A stretch of DNA of 64,000 nucleotides, from assembly GCA_017948555.1 (NCBI GenBank), contig JAFMYY010000010.1, positions 331 to 64,330 of the forward strand, in the 5' to 3' direction. The notes under the pieces are model-generated. The model was given only the letters and a program-made list of their open reading frames with translations. It was not told where the DNA came from and made no database searches. This DNA is from Cesiribacteraceae bacterium YIM B00369. Lineage in GTDB: Bacteria; Bacteroidota; Bacteroidia; Cytophagales; Cyclobacteriaceae. Shown piece after piece: positions 9,389 to 16,686 of this stretch. The position numbers and the translations under genes were made by a program. The number at the start of each line of letters is the position of its first letter. Position 1 is the stretch's first letter.

Positions 9389-12300
9389 ATGCACAAATCG
9401 CTGAGATATATACTCCTCCTTATATTTTGCTTTGCAGTTTCATTTGTGGCCGAGGCTCAGCTGGCAAAAAATAAGTTTGGAAAAAACCGCCTTCAGTATA
9501 AGGTATTTAACTGGCGCCACTATAGTACAAATAACCTTGATATTTATTTTTATGATGACGGGCAAAAGCTGGCTAAGGTTACTGCTGAATTCATGGAAAA
9601 TGAGTACGTGCGGATAACGGATTTGCTGGGCTACCAGCCATATACCAAGACCAAGGTTTTCCTTTATAATTCCATTGCCGACCTGCAACAGAGCAATGTT
9701 GGCGTAAATGAGAACAATTTTACAGTTGGCGGGCAGACAAACTTTGTGAAATCGCATGTGGAAGTGGCTTTCCCCGGAACACTGGAAAAATTTAAGGAAG
9801 AGCTGGTATATGAGGTTTCCCATATGCTTATTATGGATATGATGTTTGGCGGCAGCCTTACTGATATTTTTCAGAATACCTACCTGATGACCCTGCCACA
9901 GTGGTTTATTGAGGGAGCATCGCGCTATGTTGCCTATGGGTGGAGTGTGGAAATGGATGATTACATCCGCGATATGCTCAGGGACGGGAAAATGCCTAAA
10001 ATAAATAAGGTGGAAGGCCATGCTGCAGGAATTGTCGGGCAATCGGTATGGAATTATATTGCTGAACGATACGGACGATCCAGCATTTCGCACATCCTGA
10101 ACTATACAAGGATAATCCGCAATGAAGAAACCGCCATATCCAATACTTTAGGCGTTCCCTTTAAATATTTTATGGTAGAGTGGAGAAGCTTCTATCATGA
10201 AATGGCTGCAGATGCTTTTAAAAATTACAGGGTTCCTTCTGAAGAGCAGATTATAGGAAACAGGCGTAAGGGGAACGGAATTTATAACTCCCTTGCTTTT
10301 AGCCCCGACGGGCGTTTTATGGCCTTTACCGAAAATTTCAGGGGCAGGTACAGAATCAGACTTAGAAACCTGGAAACAGGGAAAACAAAAACAGTTTTTA
10401 AGAAAGGGTACCGGATTCTTGACCAGGAAACAGATGATACTGTTCCTGTGGTTGCCTGGCAAAATAACGAAACTCTGGGGATAATCGGAGTTGAAAAGGG
10501 GCAGTATACCCTGTATCTGTACAGTATTGTTTCAGATAAATCGACCTCACAGGTAATCAGTAAAATTAGCCAGGTAAATGATTTTAAGTTTTCTCCAAAC
10601 GGGAAAGTAATTGTAATGTCGGCCGAAAAGGAAGGCGAAAATGATATTTATCTTTATAGTATAAGCCGTAACACCTTACGGGCAATTACCAACGATTTAT
10701 ATGATGATGTGAACCCTGCTTTTATGCCGGGAACCAACGACATTATTTTCAGCTCTAACAGAAAGACCGATACACTTAATGCCAATGTGGGGGAGCTGGA
10801 TGAGATTACCAAAAACTATAACCTCTTTATCTTTAATATTGATACCACCAGGAATATTCTTACAAGAGTAACCAATACCATAAGTAAGGATATAAAGCCT
10901 GTGGTAGACTCATTAGGGAATATTTATTACCTGAGCGAGCAAAAGGGTATTTATAACCTGTTTCGCTATAATATGCAGGACAGCCTTTATAAGCAGCTGA
11001 CTTCTCTTAGTACAAGTATTGAGAATTATGCACTTGATGTGGAGAGAAACAGACTTGCCTATATTGCACTTTATGACGGGGATGAAAAGGTGTTCCTGGA
11101 GGAGGATTTTAATCCGCGGACTGAAAACTTTACAGCACCTACTAAAAGGCAGAATACCGTGCAGGCCAGATATGTGCTGCGGAACCTGCAGGGAGGAAGG
11201 AACCGGCCGGCATTACCGGCACCCGCAAACCGGCCACCTGCCGCTCTCCTGCCCGATTCACTGAAGCCCGACCTTGGCCTCCCTGATTCCCTTCAGAATG
11301 TTTTACCGCCCGATACCCTTGCGGTTGCTGTACCTCCGGATTCTGTACAGCAGGAAGTTGCACAGCAGCAGGAAGCGGAGCCGGCGGAGGTTAATGAGGA
11401 TACCCGTCCTATAAATACCGACGATTATGTTTTTGATAAGGAAGTGGAGAATGAACAAAATGTTACGCAGGCTCCAAAGCAGGAATCTTTCCTGAGCACT
11501 TACCGGAAATTAAGGAGGCAGAATACCCTGCGGGGTCCTTTTGCACATGAGCCCCGCTTTATGGTGAACAGCATGGTTACCTCCCTCGTCTTTGACCCGC
11601 TGCGTAGCAGTATTGGAGCCAGCGGCATAGGCTTTGTGCTTGAAGGGCAGATGAATGATATGCTTGAAAACCATAAGATTTATGGCGGAGTAATGGCGAT
11701 GGCTGATCTCCGGAGCGGGGATTTCTTTATGGAGTATGAATTTCTTAAATACCTGCTGGACTTTAATGTGAGGGTAGATCGCCGGGTGGTAATTCAGCAA
11801 TTTGATACTGATAAACATAAGTATATATTAAATAAAATACAGGCGGGCGTATCGCTGCCACTGAATGTAAGTACCCGTATTACAGGAGGTCCTTTACTGG
11901 CTACTTCCCGCTTTTTGCATATTCCTGCCTCAGCAACTGTAAATACGGGGGCGCGTGACTCCACAGATATGCAAACCTTTTATGCAGGTCTGAACCTTGA
12001 AATGGTTTACGACAATACTATTATAAAAGGGTTTAACCTCTATAATGGAACTCAGGCAAAAATTCAGCTCACTCAAATGTCAGGATTGGATGAATCGGCT
12101 ATGGGATTCGGGAAATTAACCGTGGAAGCTAAAAATTATTTACCTATAAGCCGCGATTTTATCCTGGCCACCAGAGGATATTTTGGAAGCTTTCTCGGGC
12201 AGAATCATCCGAGATTTATACTGGGAGGAATGGATAACTGGATAAATCACAGCACGGAAGTTCAGGAAAAAAATGATCCTTTCTTTCCGGAATCAGGCCA

Positions 12301-12757
12301 GAGTAACAGAAGAATGGTGGATAACAGAAATCTTCTCTTCCATGAATTTGTAACTCCTATGAGAGGATTCAATTTTAATGCTCATAATGGAAAGAATGTT
12401 CTTTTATTTAATGCAGAGCTGCGCTTTCCTTTAATTAAATACTTTTACAGAGGTCCTATTTCATCTAACTTCTTCAGGAACCTTCAGGTGGTGGGCTTTT
12501 ATGATATTGGATCTGCATGGACAGGAGTACCGCCTTTCATGAGGGAAAACAGTATTAATACAGTAGCCAAGTTACCTCCTGAAAATCCATTCAGGGCTGT
12601 TATCCAGAATTATAAGAACCCATGGCTGAGCAGCTTTGGCTTTGGGGTAAGAACGGTTCTCCTGGGCTATTATGCTAAGTTTGATGTGGCCTATCCTATG
12701 GAAGATTATAAGGTGAGTGACGCCCGCTTTTACCTGACTCTGGGATACGACTTTTAA
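9389..12757 (+). CDS. Large TolB-like protein with inactive peptidase-MA-like domain and outer-membrane barrel
   Basis: The 1,122-residue protein has a signal peptide ending near AEAQ. A peptidase-MA-like region (about 40-270) contains YEVSHML and LPQWFIEGASRYVAYGW. Then come WD40-like/TolB beta-propeller repeats (about 290-600, with SPDGRFMAF, SPNGKVIVMSA and similar), a proline/aspartate-rich linker (about 610-700, several LPDSL/PPDT motifs) and a C-terminal surface-antigen-like barrel (about 720-1,122). The last residues GYDF end in phenylalanine, as outer-membrane barrels do. The peptidase region lacks the first His of HExxH; related proteins I recall also read xExxH, so this is probably a family trait. 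Export is clear, function unknown. Confidence 0.8.
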   Translation: MHKSLRYILLLIFCFAVSFVAEAQLAKNKFGKNRLQYKVFNWRHYSTNNLDIYFYDDGQKLAKVTAEFMENEYVRITDLLGYQPYTKTKVFLYNSIADLQQSNVGVNENNFTVGGQTNFVKSHVEVAFPGTLEKFKEELVYEVSHMLIMDMMFGGSLTDIFQNTYLMTLPQWFIEGASRYVAYGWSVEMDDYIRDMLRDGKMPKINKVEGHAAGIVGQSVWNYIAERYGRSSISHILNYTRIIRNEETAISNTLGVPFKYFMVEWRSFYHEMAADAFKNYRVPSEEQIIGNRRKGNGIYNSLAFSPDGRFMAFTENFRGRYRIRLRNLETGKTKTVFKKGYRILDQETDDTVPVVAWQNNETLGIIGVEKGQYTLYLYSIVSDKSTSQVISKISQVNDFKFSPNGKVIVMSAEKEGENDIYLYSISRNTLRAITNDLYDDVNPAFMPGTNDIIFSSNRKTDTLNANVGELDEITKNYNLFIFNIDTTRNILTRVTNTISKDIKPVVDSLGNIYYLSEQKGIYNLFRYNMQDSLYKQLTSLSTSIENYALDVERNRLAYIALYDGDEKVFLEEDFNPRTENFTAPTKRQNTVQARYVLRNLQGGRNRPALPAPANRPPAALLPDSLKPDLGLPDSLQNVLPPDTLAVAVPPDSVQQEVAQQQEAEPAEVNEDTRPINTDDYVFDKEVENEQNVTQAPKQESFLSTYRKLRRQNTLRGPFAHEPRFMVNSMVTSLVFDPLRSSIGASGIGFVLEGQMNDMLENHKIYGGVMAMADLRSGDFFMEYEFLKYLLDFNVRVDRRVVIQQFDTDKHKYILNKIQAGVSLPLNVSTRITGGPLLATSRFLHIPASATVNTGARDSTDMQTFYAGLNLEMVYDNTIIKGFNLYNGTQAKIQLTQMSGLDESAMGFGKLTVEAKNYLPISRDFILATRGYFGSFLGQNHPRFILGGMDNWINHSTEVQEKNDPFFPESGQSNRRMVDNRNLLFHEFVTPMRGFNFNAHNGKNVLLFNAELRFPLIKYFYRGPISSNFFRNLQVVGFYDIGSAWTGVPPFMRENSINTVAKLPPENPFRAVIQNYKNPWLSSFGFGVRTVLLGYYAKFDVAYPMEDYKVSDARFYLTLGYDF

Positions 12758-12875
12758 ATGGTTACTTTAGTTTGTAGTAACAGTTAAGGTAAACTTCCCG
12801 GTTTTCCTTAGTCAGCTGTTGGGTAATGAAGAAGAAAGGAGAAAAAAACTCCGGGATTTAAAATGTATATAAAAG

Positions 12876-12916
12876 AGGCTGTTCCGCAGATGATTGCATG
12901 GAACAGCCTTTTTTTA
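12876..12916 (+). terminator. Intrinsic terminator after the TolB-like gene
   Basis: Perfect 10-bp arms (12876-12885 AGGCTGTTCC and 12900-12909 GGAACAGCCT) are followed by a run of Ts. It lies about 120 bp after the stop codon at 12757. Confidence 0.85.
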
Positions 12917-13024
12917 GTGTTACAGACATATTTCCTCCTAAGTGCAGGAGTACTTGCGGTTCAATATAAAGCTCTGGCAGTTTGCCGGCACAGGGCGTTT
13001 TTTCTACAAGCCCGGTTTTTATAG

Positions 13025-13053
13025 TTGCATAATTAAAATTAATATTAGTTTTG
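13025..13053 (+). promoter_or_regulatory. Candidate promoter of yicC
   Basis: The -7 box TAGTTTTG (13046-13053) matches TAnnTTTG. A TTG lies 18 bp upstream (13025-13027). The leader to the yicC ATG would be about 40 nt. Match to the Bacteroidota consensus only; no experimental support. Confidence 0.5.
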
Positions 13054-13097
13054 TAGCAGGCATTTATTAAAATATTTAACATACAGGCATATACAAT

Positions 13098-13973
13098 ATG
13101 GTAAAATCAATGACAGGGTATGGAAAGGCCCAGGCTGAGCGGAATAATTTGCTGGTAACTGTAGAAATAAAATCGCTTAATTCTAAGTTTCTGGAACTGA
13201 ACTTTCGTTTACCAAAAGCTTATTCCGAAAAGGAAATGGAAGTAAGAAACCTGTTATCGCAGCAGTTAGAAAGAGGTAAGGTAAATGTAAGTGTGGAGAT
13301 ACAATCAAACGATCCTTCAGAAGCAAAGGTCCAATACAACAAGCCTTTGTTCCTGCAGTATTACCGCCAGCTACAGGAGCTTGCTGAGGCTGCAGATGCT
13401 CCTCAGCACGACCTTTTTCGCCTTGCCCTGCAGCAGCCTGATGTAACTAAAATGACGGGCACGGAGATTGATGAAGAAGAATGGAAATTTGTGCTTGGCC
13501 TGATTTCAGAGGCTATTGTCGATTGTGATGAATTCAGGAAGCGGGAAGGGGAGAGCCTTAAACAGAAATTAATGGAGTATATTAATGAGATTAAGGAACG
13601 CCTGGCAGCAATTGAAGAACAGGACCCGCTGCGGATTGAAGGCACTAAAGAAAGGCTTACAAAAAAGCTTGAAGAGTTGCAGGAAAATGTAAAGCTCGAC
13701 CAAAACCGCCTGGAGCAGGAACTGATTTATTTTATCGAAAAGCTTGACATCAGCGAGGAGAAGGTTCGTTTGCTTACGCACCTTAATTACTTTGAGCAGG
13801 CCTTGCATTCTCCCGAATCGAATGGCAAAAAACTGGGCTTCATTTCTCAGGAGATAGGAAGAGAAATAAACACCATTGGCTCCAAGGCAAATGATGCTCC
13901 AATTCAGAAGAACGTAGTAGTAATGAAGGAAGAGCTTGAAAAGATAAAAGAGCAGGTTCTCAACCTTATATAA
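13098..13973 (+). CDS. yicC: YicC-family endoribonuclease
   Basis: The 291-residue protein starts MVKSMTGYGKA, the invariant N-terminus of the YicC family, and ends with the DUF1732 segment GKKLGFISQEIGREINTIGSKAND followed by VVMKEELEKIKEQVLNL. The middle is a long acidic, coiled-coil-prone helix region. YicC proteins are RNA-cleaving enzymes described in E. coli and Bacillus. It is a single-gene unit with its own candidate promoter and a strong terminator on each side. Confidence 0.93.
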   Translation: MVKSMTGYGKAQAERNNLLVTVEIKSLNSKFLELNFRLPKAYSEKEMEVRNLLSQQLERGKVNVSVEIQSNDPSEAKVQYNKPLFLQYYRQLQELAEAADAPQHDLFRLALQQPDVTKMTGTEIDEEEWKFVLGLISEAIVDCDEFRKREGESLKQKLMEYINEIKERLAAIEEQDPLRIEGTKERLTKKLEELQENVKLDQNRLEQELIYFIEKLDISEEKVRLLTHLNYFEQALHSPESNGKKLGFISQEIGREINTIGSKANDAPIQKNVVVMKEELEKIKEQVLNLI

Positions 13974-14014
13974 AGGAAACGCATATAACTTTCTTCAGGC
14001 TGACAGACTGAAGC

Positions 14015-14052
14015 AAAAAAGCTGCTATGGTATGTACCAAAGCAGCTTTTTT
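14015..14052. terminator. Bidirectional terminator between yicC and tonB
   Basis: Arms AAAAAAGCTGCT (14015-14026) and AGCAGCTTTTTT (14041-14052) pair perfectly, and the inner bases TGGT/ACCA extend the stem. A and T runs on both sides let it serve both convergent genes, yicC and the first tonB. Confidence 0.9.
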
Positions 14053-14094
14053 GTTTTTCCGGATTTTACCTCAAACCGGCAGCTTTAATCAGGT

Positions 14095-14793
14095 TTACCT
14101 CAGATCAAAGCTGAAAGGAATAGTGTGGTAAGTACGAACATTTTTTGCGCCTTTGCGGGCAGGTATCCAGGCCGGTGCTTCTTTCAGTACCCTGATAATC
14201 TCTTTCTCCAGTGCTTTATCAAAGCCCTCTATAATCCGGATGTCGGTTATTCTGCCTTTTTCATCTACCACAAATTTTACAGATACTTTACCTGCCTTAT
14301 TGCCGGCCACTAAATGGCCCGGGTAGTGTATCTTTTTGTAAAGGTATTCATAAAAGGCCTTTTCTCCGCCAACTGGTTCGGCTGGAATAAGTTCGTAAAC
14401 AGGCTGATCAGTTTTTTCAGCCCCCGGGGCAGCGGTTTTAAAAAGATCCGTTAAATCCACTTCATCATTTCCGAAGGGCTGGTCAACAGAGGGGATGCTT
14501 ACTAAAGGATCAACCGTGGTTTTTACCGGCTCTTCTTTCGTTTCCACTATATTGTCAGGGTCAGGAGGGGTTAAGGGTTTTGGAGGAGGGGGAATGTTTA
14601 CCACCACCATTTCAGGTATGTCTGTATTATGTATAAATATTTCATCGATAGGGGTATCGGTTAAGGGACTTTTGAAGTTCCATTCAAAAGCAGTAATTAC
14701 CAGGGTGAGGCTGAACACCAGGCCTATACTGAATTTTAAAGAGCTGTTTTTTCTCCAGTCGGTAATTGATGGGTTGGTTGCTGACTTCTCCAT
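14095..14793 (-). CDS. TonB-family energy transducer (first of two)
   Basis: The 232-residue protein has one N-terminal membrane anchor (about residues 20-38), a proline-rich periplasmic spacer (IPPPPKPLTPPDPD) and a C-terminal TonB domain (about 145-232, with GKVSVKFVVDEKGRITDIRI and APAWIPARKGAKNVRTYHTIPFSF). It would pass proton-motive energy from ExbB/ExbD to outer-membrane TonB-dependent transporters. No exbB or exbD lies in the window. Its paralogue starts 270 bp upstream on the same strand; a candidate small RNA and terminators separate them, so they are probably independent units. Confidence 0.88.
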   Translation of the reverse strand: MEKSATNPSITDWRKNSSLKFSIGLVFSLTLVITAFEWNFKSPLTDTPIDEIFIHNTDIPEMVVVNIPPPPKPLTPPDPDNIVETKEEPVKTTVDPLVSIPSVDQPFGNDEVDLTDLFKTAAPGAEKTDQPVYELIPAEPVGGEKAFYEYLYKKIHYPGHLVAGNKAGKVSVKFVVDEKGRITDIRIIEGFDKALEKEIIRVLKEAPAWIPARKGAKNVRTYHTIPFSFDLR

Positions 14794-14864
14794 AAGTAAA
14801 AATAGGTTTGGTTTGATTTAATGTATGAAAAATTCCGCTTAAACCATAATAAATAATATTTAAA

Positions 14865-14894
14865 TTTGATTTTACATATATATTATTATCTTTG
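14865..14894 (+). promoter_or_regulatory. Candidate promoter of a small RNA
   Basis: TTTG at 14865-14868, an 18-bp spacer and TATCTTTG at 14887-14894 match the Bacteroidota consensus on the plus strand. No protein gene starts downstream; a strong terminator lies 50-80 bp further on. Confidence 0.45.
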
Positions 14895-14898
14895 TTTT

Positions 14899-14975
14899 GA
14901 TGTTACTTAATAAGTAATTGTCCTCTTCATATTCTAAGTAAGTAAAAACCGTCCCTTTTCGGGCGGTTTTTTTTG
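14899..14975 (+). ncRNA. Candidate small RNA of about 75 nt between the tonB genes
   Basis: The cassette consists of the upstream promoter, a palindrome TTACTTAATAAGTAA (14903-14917) and a GC-rich terminator. A second copy of TAAGTAA (14935-14941) could also pair with TTACTTA, giving two alternative 5' hairpins. The 26-base segment between palindrome and terminator is pyrimidine-rich at its start (TTGTCCTCTTC) and could be an unpaired target-binding region. The strand is opposite to both flanking genes, so it is not their leader. The only internal reading frame is five codons. Transcription is inferred. Confidence 0.4.
14944..14974 (+). terminator. Terminator of the candidate small RNA
   Basis: Arms AAAACCGTCCC and GGGCGGTTTT (one bulge/mismatch) enclose the loop TTTTC, and eight Ts follow. 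The structure ends plus-strand transcripts and would also work, less strongly, on the other strand. Confidence 0.75.
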
Positions 14976-15000
14976 TGATACAACGGGAGGAACAGTCCAA

Positions 15001-15040
15001 AAAAAATCCCCTGCTGATTTCCATCTGCAGGGGATTTTTT
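15001..15040 (-). terminator. Terminator of the second tonB gene
   Basis: Perfect 14-bp arms (15001-15014 and 15027-15040), built of an A run plus TCCCCTGC and its complement, surround a 12-base loop. It lies 23 bp past the stop codon of the tonB gene at 15064. Confidence 0.88.
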
Positions 15041-15063
15041 AAAAGTATATTAAATCAGGTGCA

Positions 15064-15747
15064 TTAGTTATTCAATTTGAACATAACAGGTATTACCATC
15101 CGTACTTTAACAGGACGACCTCTTTGTTTTCCGGGGTTCCACTTGGTTAGCTTAATAACCCTTTCAGCTTCTTCATCGCAACCGGCGCCAATACCTTTAA
15201 CAGTTTTAACTTCAGATACTTCTCCATTAGTGCCAACAACGAACTGAACGTATACACGACCCTCAACACCCATACGGTTTGCCTGGGAAGGGTAGCGGAT
15301 GTTCTTACCTAAGAACTTGTAGAACTCTTCCATGCCACCTTCAGGAGTCGGATTGTCTTCAACCACTTCAAATATCCTGTCAACAGGTTCTTCTGAGGGC
15401 ATCCCTACAGTAGTTTCAGAGAAATCAAACTCTTCAACTTTAGCTTCTTCTTCAATTTCGAGTTCAATCTCAATTTCAATCTCTTCATTAATTTCTTCCT
15501 CAGGAACCTCTATAATTTCAGGCTGCTGAATTTTTGGTGGCGGTGGTGGTGGTTGTATAGTCGCCGGGATGTCCATAATTTCTTCAAACTCGTCCCGCAT
15601 TACCGTTAACTCTACCTGCTCAACAGTTTCGTAACTTTTCCATTCAAAAGCCACGATCACCAATAACATACTGGTAACCAAACCTATGGCAAAGAAAAGG
15701 TTTCTTTTGCGGGTAAGGTCGGCATCAGGGTTTTTCTTTAATTCCAT
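15064..15747 (-). CDS. TonB-family energy transducer (second of two)
   Basis: The 227-residue protein has a basic N-terminus, one membrane anchor (about 17-37), a PPPPPP stretch, a very acidic spacer dominated by Glu and Ile (about 75-115) and a C-terminal TonB domain (about 140-227: MEEFYKFLGKNIRYPSQA, VEGRVYVQFVVG, KWNPGKQRGRPVKVRMVIPVMF). The C-terminal domain is of the type most conserved in Bacteroidota. The position beside vanZ, gcvH and sprA recurs in the phylum. The acidic spacer contrasts with the shorter proline spacer of its neighbour, so the two may differ in reach or partner. Confidence 0.9.
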   Translation of the reverse strand: MELKKNPDADLTRKRNLFFAIGLVTSMLLVIVAFEWKSYETVEQVELTVMRDEFEEIMDIPATIQPPPPPPKIQQPEIIEVPEEEINEEIEIEIELEIEEEAKVEEFDFSETTVGMPSEEPVDRIFEVVEDNPTPEGGMEEFYKFLGKNIRYPSQANRMGVEGRVYVQFVVGTNGEVSEVKTVKGIGAGCDEEAERVIKLTKWNPGKQRGRPVKVRMVIPVMFKLNN

Positions 15748-15786
15748 TTTACCTCCGTTGTATAAAAATAGTTCTTTATTATATTA

Positions 15787-15794
15787 CAAAATTA
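15787..15794 (-). promoter_or_regulatory. Possible -7 box for the second tonB gene
   Basis: CAAAATTA on the plus strand reads TAATTTTG on the minus strand, matching TAnnTTTG, 39 bp before the ATG. No good TTTG partner was found at the expected distance, so confidence is low. Confidence 0.3.
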
Positions 15795-15847
15795 TTCCAC
15801 TAAAAGTTGCCTAAATTAAATGAATTATTTCGAATAGTGCAAGGGGA

Positions 15848-16222
15848 TCAAAATTTATACACTATAAAAAAAAGGCCTAATCCAATAAGGCAACCAACGG
15901 AATCAGCTACAATATCTGCCAGTTCAAAGCTCCTTCCCGGTATAAATTGTTGAATAATCTCAATAATAATACCATATACAATTCCTGTTATCACCGAAAT
16001 TTTCAGAGCATACTTTCGCAGGTACACATAAGCATACTGTTTGCTGAGGCCAACAATCATTAAGAACACCAGTACCGAAAAGATAAAGAGATGAGCTATC
16101 TTATCTAAACTCAGTAATTCATCCCACAGGCTGGTGGAGGGCATGTTTTCACCCGGAGTCAGGGTTAATAACAAAATGATGACCATCCAGAAAATGGTGA
16201 AAACATTATACCTGATAAACAT
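15848..16222 (-). CDS. VanZ-family membrane protein
   Basis: The 124-residue protein has four hydrophobic helices and the VanZ signature: a DKIAHLFIFSVL segment after helix one and a GRSFELADIVADSVGCLIG segment before the last helix. The family takes its name from a teicoplanin-resistance protein, but most members have no assigned activity, and no resistance role should be assumed. It sits between gcvH (32 bp upstream) and tonB, an arrangement seen in other Bacteroidota. Confidence 0.85.
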   Translation of the reverse strand: MFIRYNVFTIFWMVIILLLTLTPGENMPSTSLWDELLSLDKIAHLFIFSVLVFLMIVGLSKQYAYVYLRKYALKISVITGIVYGIIIEIIQQFIPGRSFELADIVADSVGCLIGLGLFFIVYKF

Positions 16223-16254
16223 ATAGGGAAATATTCCTTTGTTTAACTGCTCCT

Positions 16255-16635
16255 TTACTGTCCTGTTACCTCTTTATATTCAGCAGCACTTAGTAAATTA
16301 TCTATTTCGGATTCGTCTTCAATGGTAATTTTTATCATCCAGCCTTTGCCGTATGGGTCGGAGTTAACAAGTTCAGGTTCGCTTTCCAGGTCTTCATTTA
16401 CTTCACTTACAGTTCCGGTAAGGGGCATAAAAAGATCTGAAACAGTTTTTACCGCTTCCACTGTTCCGAATATTTCTCCATGCTCAACAGATTCTCCTTC
16501 TGTTTCGATTTCTACAAACACAATATCGCCGAGTTCGCGCTGTGCAAAGTCTGTAATTCCCACAGTGGCAATATTACCTTCGATGCGAACCCATTCATGG
16601 TCTTTTGTGTACTTTAATTCTTCTGGTAATGTCAT
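16255..16635 (-). CDS. gcvH: Glycine cleavage system H protein
   Basis: The 126-residue protein matches the H protein along its length: [12 protein letters not shown] at the N-terminus, the lipoylation site [12 protein letters not shown] with Lys63, and [12 protein letters not shown] near the end. The lipoyl arm carries the aminomethyl group between the P, T and L proteins of glycine cleavage. No other gcv gene is in the window. It lies 51 bp after sprA on the same strand; the link is positional rather than metabolic and is conserved in the phylum. Confidence 0.95.
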   Translation of the reverse strand: MTLPEELKYTKDHEWVRIEGNIATVGITDFAQRELGDIVFVEIETEGESVEHGEIFGTVEAVKTVSDLFMPLTGTVSEVNEDLESEPELVNSDPYGKGWMIKITIEDESEIDNLLSAAEYKEVTGQ

Positions 16636-16686
16636 AAGTTTATTAGGTTTTAATCAAAAATACATTGGTTTTCCTGATTCCAAAAA

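Noticed and set aside
12858-13082. Minus-strand frame of 74 codons upstream of yicC
   Set aside because: It overlaps the terminator at 12876-12916 and the yicC promoter, and the product looks random.
15848-16222. Glycopeptide resistance gene
   Set aside because: The VanZ family is broad and no van operon genes are present, so resistance is not implied.
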